A DNA stretch of 64,000 bases from Anaerofilum faecale (lineage in GTDB: Bacteria; Bacillota; Clostridia; Oscillospirales; Ruminococcaceae), in assembly GCA_019114265.1 (NCBI GenBank), contig DXFV01000029.1, positions 62,001-126,000 of the forward strand, written 5' to 3'. The position numbers and the translations under genes are program-made. The notes beneath the pieces were generated by a model. The model saw nothing but the letters and a program-made list of their open reading frames with translations. It was not told the DNA's origin and searched no databases. Of the stretch, positions 33,498-41,817 are shown in pieces (the first letter of the stretch is position 1; every line of letters begins with the position of its first letter).

Positions 33498-34607
33498 TCA
33501 GTGCGGCGTATATTTGCAGAATATATATTTTTTCTCCCAGATCCCGTCGGGAGAACAGGTGTATTCGTTGATCTGGCAGTCGTGGTAAAGGTCGTCTGCC
33601 AATTCCGTCATCACATCCAGAAGCTCCAGATTTGCTGTGTATTTGGCGGGGATCGCCTGTAAACCGAGATAGGCGCCCAAAATATTGCCGGTAACAGAGC
33701 CGGTCGAATCGCTGTCCCCGCTGTGATTCACCGAGGCAATCAGCGCTTTGTCAAAATCGCTGGAATATTTCAGCGCGCAGTAAACCGCGATTGCCAGCGT
33801 TTCCTCGGCAACCCAGCCTTCGCCCAGCGCGGCGATGGCTTCCTCGTCCGGCAGATTCTGCTGCGACAGCTGCACCGCTTTATCCAGCAGCTGTTCAAAC
33901 GCGGGCAGATAGCTGTTTCCTTTAAATTGCCGATGGATCGACGCTTTCATGTCAGCCACGATTTCCGACAAAGAGAGATCGTCCCGATGGGCGGCAAGAC
34001 TTACGATGTGGACCAGCGCAGCCGCAGGGATATATCCAAGGGGATGTCCGTGGGTGAGTGCGGCGGCTTCTGCACCGATGCGGTCGATTTGCTCCTGCGG
34101 CATCGTGTCCGCCGACAGATATAAGCCGATAGGAGCAACCCGCATAACGCCCCCGCAGCCCTTGCTGTGGTTGACCGGCTCTTCGGGGGTGCCGTATGTT
34201 TCCCCGGAAATCGCGCGCAGACAGGTGCCTCCGGGAGCGCGCGGGTGAAAAAGTTCCGGCACATTGACAAGCCAGGAATGGAAATCTTCCCCCTTCAGCG
34301 GGTAGGATTCCCGCTGTGTGCGGTACCAGTCCCGGTAACAGACGCCGATATAGGACGCATAAGAGCCCATAATTCCGCGGACACAGCCTCTTGTAGTGCC
34401 GAACAAAAGGCCGTTTGCGGTGAACAGGGTCATCTGGGTGTCGTCCGAGATCAGCGCTTTTCCGCCTTTCAAATCGTATTCGGTGATTCCCTGTTTGCCG
34501 TACATTTGTTTGATGGAAGCGCTGTCCAGAAATTCAACGGCATATCCCAGCGCGTCGCCTGCCGCTCCGCCGATCAGACACCCCCTGTAACGATCCAAAT
34601 CTTTCAT
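33498..34607 (-). CDS. ADP-ribosylglycohydrolase (DraG/ARH family)
   Basis: 369 aa. The N-terminal RGCLIGGAAGDALGYAVEF, the metal-binding ISDDTQMTLF near residue 53 and the C-terminal NHSGDSDSTGSVTGNILGA near 296 are the dimagnesium-site signatures of ADP-ribosyl hydrolases. It would remove ADP-ribose from a protein side chain, a nucleic acid or a small molecule; the target is unknown. It lies between the NadD-NADAR fusion (141-base gap) and the 2H protein, forming an apparent ADP-ribose module. Confidence 0.9.
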   Translation of the reverse strand: MKDLDRYRGCLIGGAAGDALGYAVEFLDSASIKQMYGKQGITEYDLKGGKALISDDTQMTLFTANGLLFGTTRGCVRGIMGSYASYIGVCYRDWYRTQRESYPLKGEDFHSWLVNVPELFHPRAPGGTCLRAISGETYGTPEEPVNHSKGCGGVMRVAPIGLYLSADTMPQEQIDRIGAEAAALTHGHPLGYIPAAALVHIVSLAAHRDDLSLSEIVADMKASIHRQFKGNSYLPAFEQLLDKAVQLSQQNLPDEEAIAALGEGWVAEETLAIAVYCALKYSSDFDKALIASVNHSGDSDSTGSVTGNILGAYLGLQAIPAKYTANLELLDVMTELADDLYHDCQINEYTCSPDGIWEKKYIFCKYTPH

Positions 34608-34748
34608 ACAATATACTCCTTTCCCGTTGCATTGCCGCAGCGATTGCCTGTGAATCCCCGTCCGGGGACATCTTCCCGTCTGTGCTGTGCCGTGCAGACA
34701 GTCCCTGCAAAACGCCGGACACAGTGCACCTTTCGCACAGGTTTTGTG

Positions 34749-35861
34749 TCAGGCAGTCCCGGCGATTTCATCGCGTACCTTCATCAGAATTTTGCCCAGA
34801 TGGTTTTCTCCCTTGCCGGTGTTCTGGTCGATTCCCCAAAAGGTATCGTGCCAGCGGTTACCCTCCTCCAAGGTCATGCCGCCGGTTTCCAGCAGCTTCT
34901 GCTTCAGGTCTTCATTCTGGGTGAATTTGGCCCGCACAATCTCCTCCATAATGCCGACCTTTACCTCTTCCCAGTCAGGACGAAGCGCAGTCTGCCTTCC
35001 CAAACGCTTCGCTTTTGCGGCGTCCATCGCGGTAAAAGCGAGCCGGTCCTCCGGCCGGACACATTTCTGTGCCTGAAAAGCCGCTTCATTGTTCTGGTAG
35101 GTCAGTCCCTGATAGGTCACGGGCGCATCCCAGAAATTGCTCAGAAAGCGGTATTCATTCTGAAAAGAGGGCACACAGGGTGTGTTCACCATCCCGTTTT
35201 CCCGCAGCAATTCCCATACGCGGGGATGACACAGTGTCTCGGCGGAGGGATCTCCAAGCCGCAGCTTGTCCCGCAGCGCTGAAGAACTCACACCCTCCAT
35301 GCCGTCCGGCGCGTCCAGCACCACAAACCGGTCACGATACTGCCGCAGGAAGGGGTGTGCTTCAATAGCGGCTTGGGGGTCTTCACTGTCCCGCCGGACA
35401 ACAAGAATGCAGAACCGGTCCAGAAACTCGCGGATGCGGTGCCAGCGGGCGATAATCTCAATTTTGTCCCCGCCGGCCAGAAAGTACAGCTTCGCGTGGG
35501 GGTACCGTGTTTGCAGTTCCTCCAGCGTTTCATAGGTATAGGCCTTTTGGGTGCGATGAAATTCCAGATCATCCACACGCAGTCTGGCGTCCTCCGACGC
35601 CATCGCCTGAAGCATTTCCAGCCGAAGCTGTTCGGGGTATACCTCCTCCGGCCGGCGGAGTTTGCGCATTTTGTTGGCTACATACGCATGGGAAGAGGGG
35701 ACGAAGATCCCGTAGTCCGCGTCCAGCGCATCCAGCGCCGCCAGCAGCAGCGTTTGATGTGCCAGTGTCGGCGGATTGAAGGACCCGCCCATCACCACGA
35801 TACATCCCTGCGGGCAGGGGTCTGCCGTCTGCGGCGTATACAAAGTACGGTCTGTTGTCAT
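34749..35861 (-). CDS. NadD-like nucleotidyltransferase fused to a NADAR domain
   Basis: 370 aa. Residues ~20-215 resemble nicotinate/nicotinamide mononucleotide adenylyltransferase: GGSFNPPTLAH at 25-35, FVPSSHAYVANK, LAGGDKIEIIARWH and the end motif VSSSALRDKLR. Residues ~220-370 are a NADAR (YbiA-like) domain: FQNEYRFLSNFWDAP, QNNEAAFQAQK, and LEEGNRWHDTFWGI. NADAR proteins act on ADP-ribose N-glycosidic bonds, including ADP-ribosylated guanine. The frame is continuous. The start at 35861 follows AAGGAGG. Joining NAD synthesis and ADP-ribose removal in one chain is unusual. Confidence 0.87.
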   Translation of the reverse strand: MTTDRTLYTPQTADPCPQGCIVVMGGSFNPPTLAHQTLLLAALDALDADYGIFVPSSHAYVANKMRKLRRPEEVYPEQLRLEMLQAMASEDARLRVDDLEFHRTQKAYTYETLEELQTRYPHAKLYFLAGGDKIEIIARWHRIREFLDRFCILVVRRDSEDPQAAIEAHPFLRQYRDRFVVLDAPDGMEGVSSSALRDKLRLGDPSAETLCHPRVWELLRENGMVNTPCVPSFQNEYRFLSNFWDAPVTYQGLTYQNNEAAFQAQKCVRPEDRLAFTAMDAAKAKRLGRQTALRPDWEEVKVGIMEEIVRAKFTQNEDLKQKLLETGGMTLEEGNRWHDTFWGIDQNTGKGENHLGKILMKVRDEIAGTA

Positions 35862-35941
35862 CTTGTTTCGCCTCCTTGGTGCTCGCGCTCTCGCCATTGT
35901 GCAACAGGACGTGTTGCTGCGGGCGCAATATCAAACAGCTG

Positions 35942-36841
35942 TCAATAAATCCTGCCGTCACCGCCGCACCGCAGACAGTCCACATACCCCCGCCCGTTGC
36001 AACCGGAGCAGTCCTGCAGGGTTGGCTGATAGCCGACGTCATCGCCGCCGTAGTAGGGCGGGTCCACCAGCCGTTGTACGCTGCCGCTGCCATTACACAC
36101 GGAACATTTTCTCTGGCCAACACCGCGGCATTCCGAGCACTGCTGCGTATTGGAAACCGGCGGAGTGTAGTCAATAGCAGGAGAATCATACCCACCGGCC
36201 GGAATATCTGCCCCACCGGTGTCGGCCGGCAAGTTGTTTCTGGTACAGGCACGGCAGGAAATGCGGTGGGTGCCGGAGCAGGTGGTGCAGGTCAGCGTGC
36301 CCGCGCCCAGACATTCCTCGCATTCCCAAACGCCATCTCCGCTGCACAGACAGACACTGGCGCCGGCTCCGCCGCAGTATGCGCATGTCTGATAGCCGGT
36401 TCCGTTGCACATCATGCACTTGGCGCGGAACATGGTGTATTCATCCCCGAATATACCGGTGCCCTGGCAGGAAATACACGTACTTCCCCCCATTCCATCA
36501 CAGGCGGCGCAGGCATACACGCCGCTGCCATCGCAAGTGTTGCACACATACACGCCGTCTCCATCGCAGCTGCCGCAGAATACGCTTCCATCCTCGCAGT
36601 CGGGACATTCCAGCACCCCTTCGTCGCCGCAGACAGCGCATACATCCGGCAGAGAAACCGGATCAGAAACGGTATCCGCAGGGTCTCGCTTTACTGTTTC
36701 CTGTCTGCTGTCCGCCGCAGCGGAGCTGCTCTGTGCTTCGGAAGTGTATGTTTTGGAAGGTCTCTCCTGTGCGCATCCGTTCAACAGAAGCAGTCCGGCT
36801 GCACAGCACAGGGCGGCACATGTTTGCAGTAGTTTCTTCAT
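35942..36841 (-). CDS. Lipoprotein made of tandem DnaJ-type CxxCxGxG repeats
   Basis: 299 aa. A signal peptide with lipobox LLNGC (Cys23) is followed by a ~40-residue Ser/Thr-rich linker. Then come about fifteen CxxC units, most as CxxCxGxG (CNTCDGSG, CISCQGTG, CMMCNGTG, CSGCNGRG), the zinc-finger unit of DnaJ. DnaJ has four; here they fill most of the protein and no J domain exists. It would be anchored outside the membrane and bind several metals or act as a thiol-rich interaction surface. It follows the pseudokinase gene by 34 bases. Confidence 0.82.
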   Translation of the reverse strand: MKKLLQTCAALCCAAGLLLLNGCAQERPSKTYTSEAQSSSAAADSRQETVKRDPADTVSDPVSLPDVCAVCGDEGVLECPDCEDGSVFCGSCDGDGVYVCNTCDGSGVYACAACDGMGGSTCISCQGTGIFGDEYTMFRAKCMMCNGTGYQTCAYCGGAGASVCLCSGDGVWECEECLGAGTLTCTTCSGTHRISCRACTRNNLPADTGGADIPAGGYDSPAIDYTPPVSNTQQCSECRGVGQRKCSVCNGSGSVQRLVDPPYYGGDDVGYQPTLQDCSGCNGRGYVDCLRCGGDGRIY

Positions 36842-36875
36842 GATTTTTCTCCTCTCTGTTGTACCAAATCAATTC

Positions 36876-37793
36876 TCAGCAGGCCGGTGGATTGGCCGGG
36901 GACAGTGGAAGCAGACTGTGCAGTGCATACCGCAGCTCGGCGGCTGACTGAAACCGTCGGTGCGGGAGCGTGTGCAGCCCGCGATTCAGCAGCAATGCTG
37001 TGCCGGTGCGTGCCGCGGCGCTGGATGGCAGTGCCTCCAATGCCCGCAGCAGCGAGCGGTACAGACTGCGGCTCAGCAGTTCATCCTGCCGCAGGGAACG
37101 GCCCAGAAGCAGCGCGAACAGTACCGCACAACAGCTGAACAGGTCGGCTGCCGTGCCCACATCGGCCAGATTGCACAGGCGTACTTCCGGCGCTGCGTAG
37201 GGGTTGGAGATATCGCTTCCGACCTCTTCGCATAGATGCGTATCCCACAGACAGTCGTGATCCAGAAAGAGCTGCCTGCCGGACAACAGATAAATGCGTT
37301 GGGGGGCGATGCCCAGATGCAGCAGTCCCTGCTGGTGGAGTAACTCCACTGCATCCAGCAGCTGCTCCATCAGCGGCAGGGTCATGGAGGGCGGCAATGC
37401 ACCCTGCTCCAGAACGGTTTGCAGACAAACCGCCTTGGGAAAACGGCGCACCACATAGCTGGTGCCATATGCATCAAGAATCCGGCTGTCCCCGCCATAC
37501 AAGTGCAGCAGAGCCGCTTCTGCCTTTTGTCCGGCGGCGAATGCTCTGCGTGCGCGGAGCATCGCAGTCCGGCCTTTGTCGGTGATAAACAGGAGATCGT
37601 CTGCGCCTCGCCTGACGCCGTCTGTACAGGGGAATAATTCCCGAATCAGTATATCTTCCCAGATACTGCTGCCCTCTGCTGCGGCCTCATATACAATCAC
37701 GCTCCCTTTTATGGCGGCTGATTTCAGCTGATAATCAATCCCGTCCAGCAAAAGCGTATTTCCCACAGCCCGCGCTGTGCGCTGGTCCATCAT
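36876..37793 (-). CDS. Protein pseudokinase, paralogue of the kinase-STAND protein
   Basis: 305 aa, only a kinase-like fold. It aligns with the N-terminus of the kinase-STAND protein from MMDQRTARAVGN onward (there MEDQRKARAIGS). The key residues are lost: the VAIK lysine is Arg51 (LIRELFP), the HxD motif is H159-L-G161, the Mg-binding Asn is Arg166, and the DFG-like site is D178-H-D. It is probably inactive and may regulate or scaffold the active kinase. The start is chosen from GGAGG and homology; the next ATG three bases in is equally possible. Confidence 0.8.
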   Translation of the reverse strand: MMDQRTARAVGNTLLLDGIDYQLKSAAIKGSVIVYEAAAEGSSIWEDILIRELFPCTDGVRRGADDLLFITDKGRTAMLRARRAFAAGQKAEAALLHLYGGDSRILDAYGTSYVVRRFPKAVCLQTVLEQGALPPSMTLPLMEQLLDAVELLHQQGLLHLGIAPQRIYLLSGRQLFLDHDCLWDTHLCEEVGSDISNPYAAPEVRLCNLADVGTAADLFSCCAVLFALLLGRSLRQDELLSRSLYRSLLRALEALPSSAAARTGTALLLNRGLHTLPHRRFQSAAELRYALHSLLPLSPANPPAC

Positions 37794-37882
37794 GGTCCAC
37801 CTCCATCGCCGGGAAACCCGGCTTGTTTCGATAGACACACTATACCAGAGAGGCGCGGCGTTTTCCGCAAGTAATTTCCGGT

Positions 37883-38860
37883 TTATGGTGTATCGGCAGC
37901 GTTGAGCTGTTCGTATTCTTCCGCAATGGTCTCCAGTTCTTTTTTCAGCGCAGCCAGACGCTCTGTGTCGCCATTTTGTTTGGCAGTGACAATCTCAACG
38001 TTCAGTGCTTCCAAGCGCTCGCTGATGTCCCATAGCCGCACCAGTTTTTCCTCCAGACGGCGATTTTCCTCCACCAGCTCAAGCAGCGCCGCATAGTTCT
38101 GCTCGAGCTGGTACAGTTCGGTCTGCTGGTTTCCCACATGCGCAGTTGTAAGGTCCACCACCGCCTCCACGCCGTCCAGACACAGCATTGCCCGCTGTTC
38201 GGTCTCGCTTTTCTCGTCATACCATACCGCATCGGCGGGATAGTAGCAGGTGAGATGTTCCGTGACGGTTTTGTCCAGATACGTGTGTTCCGCAGCCTGT
38301 GCGTCGGTAAACCAGTAGTTGTAGCAGCCGTAGTAATAATATCCCCGCAGACTGTCCAGCTCGGCCTGATCCGCAGCGAGGAAAAAGCGAAGGTTCTCCG
38401 CTGCATGCGGATCTCCGGGTGCATTTTCCAGATAGAAAAGAAGGGTGGAAAGGCGGGATTGATGGGTTTGCAGCTCATTGACACGGCCGTTGATAAACAA
38501 CTCGTATTCAGCGGGCGAGATCCCCACCGCGCGCAGCTGTTCGGTCAGCGAGTCATCCGGCACAGCTTCTTCTGTCTGGTCCAGTTCGGTCTGCACGGCG
38601 TCCAGTGTCTGCGAGAGCGAGGTCTGCGCTTCGTTGTGGGAAAGTTCACCGTCCAGATATTCCTGCACGGCTTGCAATGCCTGTTCGTACCGCGCTCCGT
38701 CTGCATCCAGAGCGAGAAAATGCTGTGAAAAATCCCCGGTTACATAATAAAAATCTTCCGAAATATCCTCCGCCTGCCAGGGTGTTGCCGCATCCTGCGC
38801 GCCGCAGCCAGCAAGCACGGCCAGCAAAGCGGCTGCCAAAGCGCAGAGCTTCTTCATCAT
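37883..38860 (-). CDS. Coiled-coil lipoprotein of unknown function
   Basis: 325 aa. The signal peptide MMKKLCALAAALLAVLAGC ends in a lipobox (LAGC). The mature part is rich in helices: YEQALQAVQEYLDGELSHNEAQ in the first third, then a central region with a tyrosine cluster (GYYYYGCYNYW), and a C-terminal coiled coil (LVEENRRLEEKLVRLW... LAALKKELETIAEEYEQL). The start overlaps the kinase-STAND stop (ATGATGA), so the two are co-translated. It is a candidate external partner of that kinase's C-terminal helical domain. Confidence 0.75.
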   Translation of the reverse strand: MMKKLCALAAALLAVLAGCGAQDAATPWQAEDISEDFYYVTGDFSQHFLALDADGARYEQALQAVQEYLDGELSHNEAQTSLSQTLDAVQTELDQTEEAVPDDSLTEQLRAVGISPAEYELFINGRVNELQTHQSRLSTLLFYLENAPGDPHAAENLRFFLAADQAELDSLRGYYYYGCYNYWFTDAQAAEHTYLDKTVTEHLTCYYPADAVWYDEKSETEQRAMLCLDGVEAVVDLTTAHVGNQQTELYQLEQNYAALLELVEENRRLEEKLVRLWDISERLEALNVEIVTAKQNGDTERLAALKKELETIAEEYEQLNAADTP

Positions 38861-41778
38861 TCGATCCTCCTGTTCTGTTCGTCCGGCCAAAGGATGGAAA
38901 ACCCCTGTAAAGTCATCTCGCGCTGTGCGTCCTTCACAGTCTCCAGCGCACGCAAGGTGCCGTCTGCCAGACGGTCGGGTTCCACGCTGCCGGGTCCATC
39001 GTAAAATCCTTCCAGCGCTTCCATGTAGGTCATCGCTTTCAGAATCTCGCCCTGCTGCTCAGGTGTCATCTCAGACAGCAGGGAGGCCAGCAAAAAGGAA
39101 ACATAGCGCGTTTCGGCTTCCAGATAGGTCCTGTGGGCGTTCACCACCCGCTCGCGCTTGTCGCGGGTATTGTACAGACTGTCGGATGTGCAGAGCGCCT
39201 GCTCCAAATGCGACAGAGCGGCCTCGGATATGGCCTCCATTGCTGCACAGCGTTCCAGCAGACGGGACAGGGTCTGGGGGGGAAACAGCTCTTTTTTCTC
39301 CGCGATCTGTTCCAGCGTTTCAGAGACCGCGCTGTCGGGACGGGGCGCATAGAGCGCAGATAAAAACTGCCGCTTTTGTTCCAGCAGCCCCTGCAGCTGT
39401 TCTCGGGCCAGAGGGTCACGGTTGTCAAGGATATCACTGAGCGCCGCACGTTCCAGCAGTTCGGTCTGTGCGGAGACACGATTGCTCCATGTACTCAAAG
39501 AGGCGTTCAGCGCCGACAGTGCGTCGTAGATACAGGCGCTTTCAGCGGCAGTGTAAGAGAAGTGATTGAGAGAAGAGTGGATCATTCCGGCGCCTGCCAC
39601 TCCCAGAAGAATGGCCGCTGCTGCGATCACAGCAATCCTTCTGCGCCAGAGCATGAAGATATTTTTAGCCGCCAAATGCCGGTTTTCTTCAGCCTGCTGC
39701 ACCAGAACGGGCAGAAAATCATCGTGGAAAAGAGCGATCTGGCCCTGTGCAGTATCGGCAAGCAGTCCAAAACGGTCAATCAGGCGTTCGCGAACAGCCA
39801 GATCAAACCATTCGTCCGCTCTGGCAATCCCCTCCAGCATCCGTCTTGACTTTCCCAAATATTCCGAAAAGGCGGTTCCGAACCGGCGGCCTCGCAGTGC
39901 ACGGAAACTTTTCTCCGCCAAGCGGCGTACGCTCGCCACGGAAAGAATGGTCCTTCCCTGCCGGTGCATTTCCCACGCGACCTGCGGCAAAAAGTGACGC
40001 AGCAGATAACGATTGATGAGCTGGCTGTTCTGGTCGCCGCTGTCTTCGCGAAGCGTCTGCAAATAGAAATGCTGCAGATACAGAGCAAGCAGCGCTTGCT
40101 GTGTTTCGGGTGTGGAATTGTCTGTCGGTTCTGCACTTTCCAGATAGAGAAACAGCAGCATGGGCGTGGTAAGCAGCTGCCGAAGCCTTTGACTTTCAGG
40201 CGGCGCAAGCCCCCGTGCAGTAAACTGGCTGTCTATCTGCTGTGCTTGCAGAGGGGAAAGGGACAGCGACACAAAGTCCCGCAGAGCATATTCCATTACA
40301 GCGTCTGTGCGGTCGGTCAGCAGAAGCCCCACACCCTTGCACCGGCATAATTCTTCGATCTCGGCAAGCAGCATTTTCCGCTGTGTCCCAGCTTCGTTCA
40401 AACCGTCCAGCAGCAGCACAACCGACGCCTGTCCCTTGCTGTCGGTCTGGTCGAACAGTACATGCAGACTGTGGAGGGCGTCGTGATACTGCGGATGTTC
40501 GGGCGGAAAGCGCAGCAGCTGCAAGAGAGTGCGGCGCAGAAAAAAGGTATCGTTGCTGCACGCCTGATACCCTCGCAGAGAAAGATACACAAACACGGGT
40601 TCTGCTGCATGGTATCGGGCGGTGCATCGCCCGCACAGTTCCAGCAGTAAGCGCGTCTTTCCCATGCCGCCGGCGCCGGTCAGCAGAAACTTTCCTCCGT
40701 GCGCCAGTTCCTGTGTGAGCTGTTCCCGGCACAGACTTTGCTGCCCGCGCTGCACCGGCTGCTCCAGATAGCTCCAGCTGGACCGCTGCTTTTTCTGTTC
40801 GCCGGCAGCGGCTTCCCACAAAGCGCTTTTGGTAACGCCAAAACCATCCAGCCGCGCCAGAAGCTCTGCCACTGCCTGTTGCAGCTCTGCGGTGCTTTGG
40901 TATCTTCTGCGCGGCAGGGTGTGAAGGCCTTTCAACAGGATTTCCGCTGCTTTTGCTGCGGCCGTCTGGGGGATTTCAGCAAGGCAGGGCAAAGCCTTGG
41001 CCAAGCCGCGGCGAAGCCCGTCCCGGCTTTCCTCCTCCAACAGCCGCCGCCCGGACAGCATATGAAAAAACACGGCACAGCAGGCGTAGAGGTCTGTGGC
41101 CGGTCCGATTTCACCGCTCTGCTGCAGCAGCACCTCAGGGGCAGAATACCCCTCCTTGCGGCTGAAAGCAAATTCCTCGGGCGGGTTGCGTGTATCCCAC
41201 ACGCTGTTAAAATCAATCAGCAGCACCTGTTCCGGCAGCAGCAGGATATTGTCGGGGCTGATGTCCAGATGCAGCAGACCGTGCCGATGAAAACATTCCA
41301 GAGCGTGCAGCAATTTGCTGAGGACCCTGGCGGATTCCCGCACAGAGAGATTCTGCCGTGTTTCCAGCCTTTGCAGCAGGTTCTCACCGCCGTGTACCGA
41401 CAGCACGGAATAATAGGTGCCGTGCGCTTCGTAGGAATTCAGATTTCCGGAAATAGAGGCGGGAATCTGCCGCAGAAGGTCCAGATTTACCTGGTTGCCC
41501 ATACGGAAGCGCCGCTGTGCCTCCAGCATGATGTCGCGCGCCGCGTCGGTGCAGACGATATCCCCGTTTTGGTCGCGGTCGATGCCTCCCCAGGCACTGA
41601 AGGGAAACAGTTCCTTGATCAGTACCTGGTGCAGAGAATCGCGGTTGAGTGAGTCAGTATAGGTGGCGCGGTATACGATGGCACTGCTGCCGCATCCCTC
41701 CACGCCGTCCAGCCGGTAACAGATGCCTCCCAGAACCAGTTCGCTGCCGATTGCTCTTGCTTTTCGTTGATCTTCCAT
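38857..41778 (-). CDS. Transmembrane Ser/Thr kinase - NACHT/STAND NTPase fusion
   Basis: 973 aa. Residues 1-300 are a protein kinase: Gly loop near 25-38, Lys55 (LIKELFP), catalytic H170-L-D172 with Asn177, and D189-F-N. Residues ~340-680 form a STAND NTPase: Walker A G368-A-G-G-M-G-K-T375, NACHT-type Walker B LLLDGLNE (Asp458, Glu462), then LLLTDR. One membrane segment (about 735-757, IAVIAAAAILLGVAGAGM) is followed by ~215 residues of helical extracellular domain. Kinase and NTPase are thus cytoplasmic and the C-terminus external, which suggests a ligand-triggered switch. The gene is coupled to a lipoprotein gene. Confidence 0.84.
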   Translation of the reverse strand: MEDQRKARAIGSELVLGGICYRLDGVEGCGSSAIVYRATYTDSLNRDSLHQVLIKELFPFSAWGGIDRDQNGDIVCTDAARDIMLEAQRRFRMGNQVNLDLLRQIPASISGNLNSYEAHGTYYSVLSVHGGENLLQRLETRQNLSVRESARVLSKLLHALECFHRHGLLHLDISPDNILLLPEQVLLIDFNSVWDTRNPPEEFAFSRKEGYSAPEVLLQQSGEIGPATDLYACCAVFFHMLSGRRLLEEESRDGLRRGLAKALPCLAEIPQTAAAKAAEILLKGLHTLPRRRYQSTAELQQAVAELLARLDGFGVTKSALWEAAAGEQKKQRSSWSYLEQPVQRGQQSLCREQLTQELAHGGKFLLTGAGGMGKTRLLLELCGRCTARYHAAEPVFVYLSLRGYQACSNDTFFLRRTLLQLLRFPPEHPQYHDALHSLHVLFDQTDSKGQASVVLLLDGLNEAGTQRKMLLAEIEELCRCKGVGLLLTDRTDAVMEYALRDFVSLSLSPLQAQQIDSQFTARGLAPPESQRLRQLLTTPMLLFLYLESAEPTDNSTPETQQALLALYLQHFYLQTLREDSGDQNSQLINRYLLRHFLPQVAWEMHRQGRTILSVASVRRLAEKSFRALRGRRFGTAFSEYLGKSRRMLEGIARADEWFDLAVRERLIDRFGLLADTAQGQIALFHDDFLPVLVQQAEENRHLAAKNIFMLWRRRIAVIAAAAILLGVAGAGMIHSSLNHFSYTAAESACIYDALSALNASLSTWSNRVSAQTELLERAALSDILDNRDPLAREQLQGLLEQKRQFLSALYAPRPDSAVSETLEQIAEKKELFPPQTLSRLLERCAAMEAISEAALSHLEQALCTSDSLYNTRDKRERVVNAHRTYLEAETRYVSFLLASLLSEMTPEQQGEILKAMTYMEALEGFYDGPGSVEPDRLADGTLRALETVKDAQREMTLQGFSILWPDEQNRRIE

Positions 41779-41817
41779 ATCTCCTCCGCACAGACCGGCG
41801 GTTTTCTGTCGGTCCTT

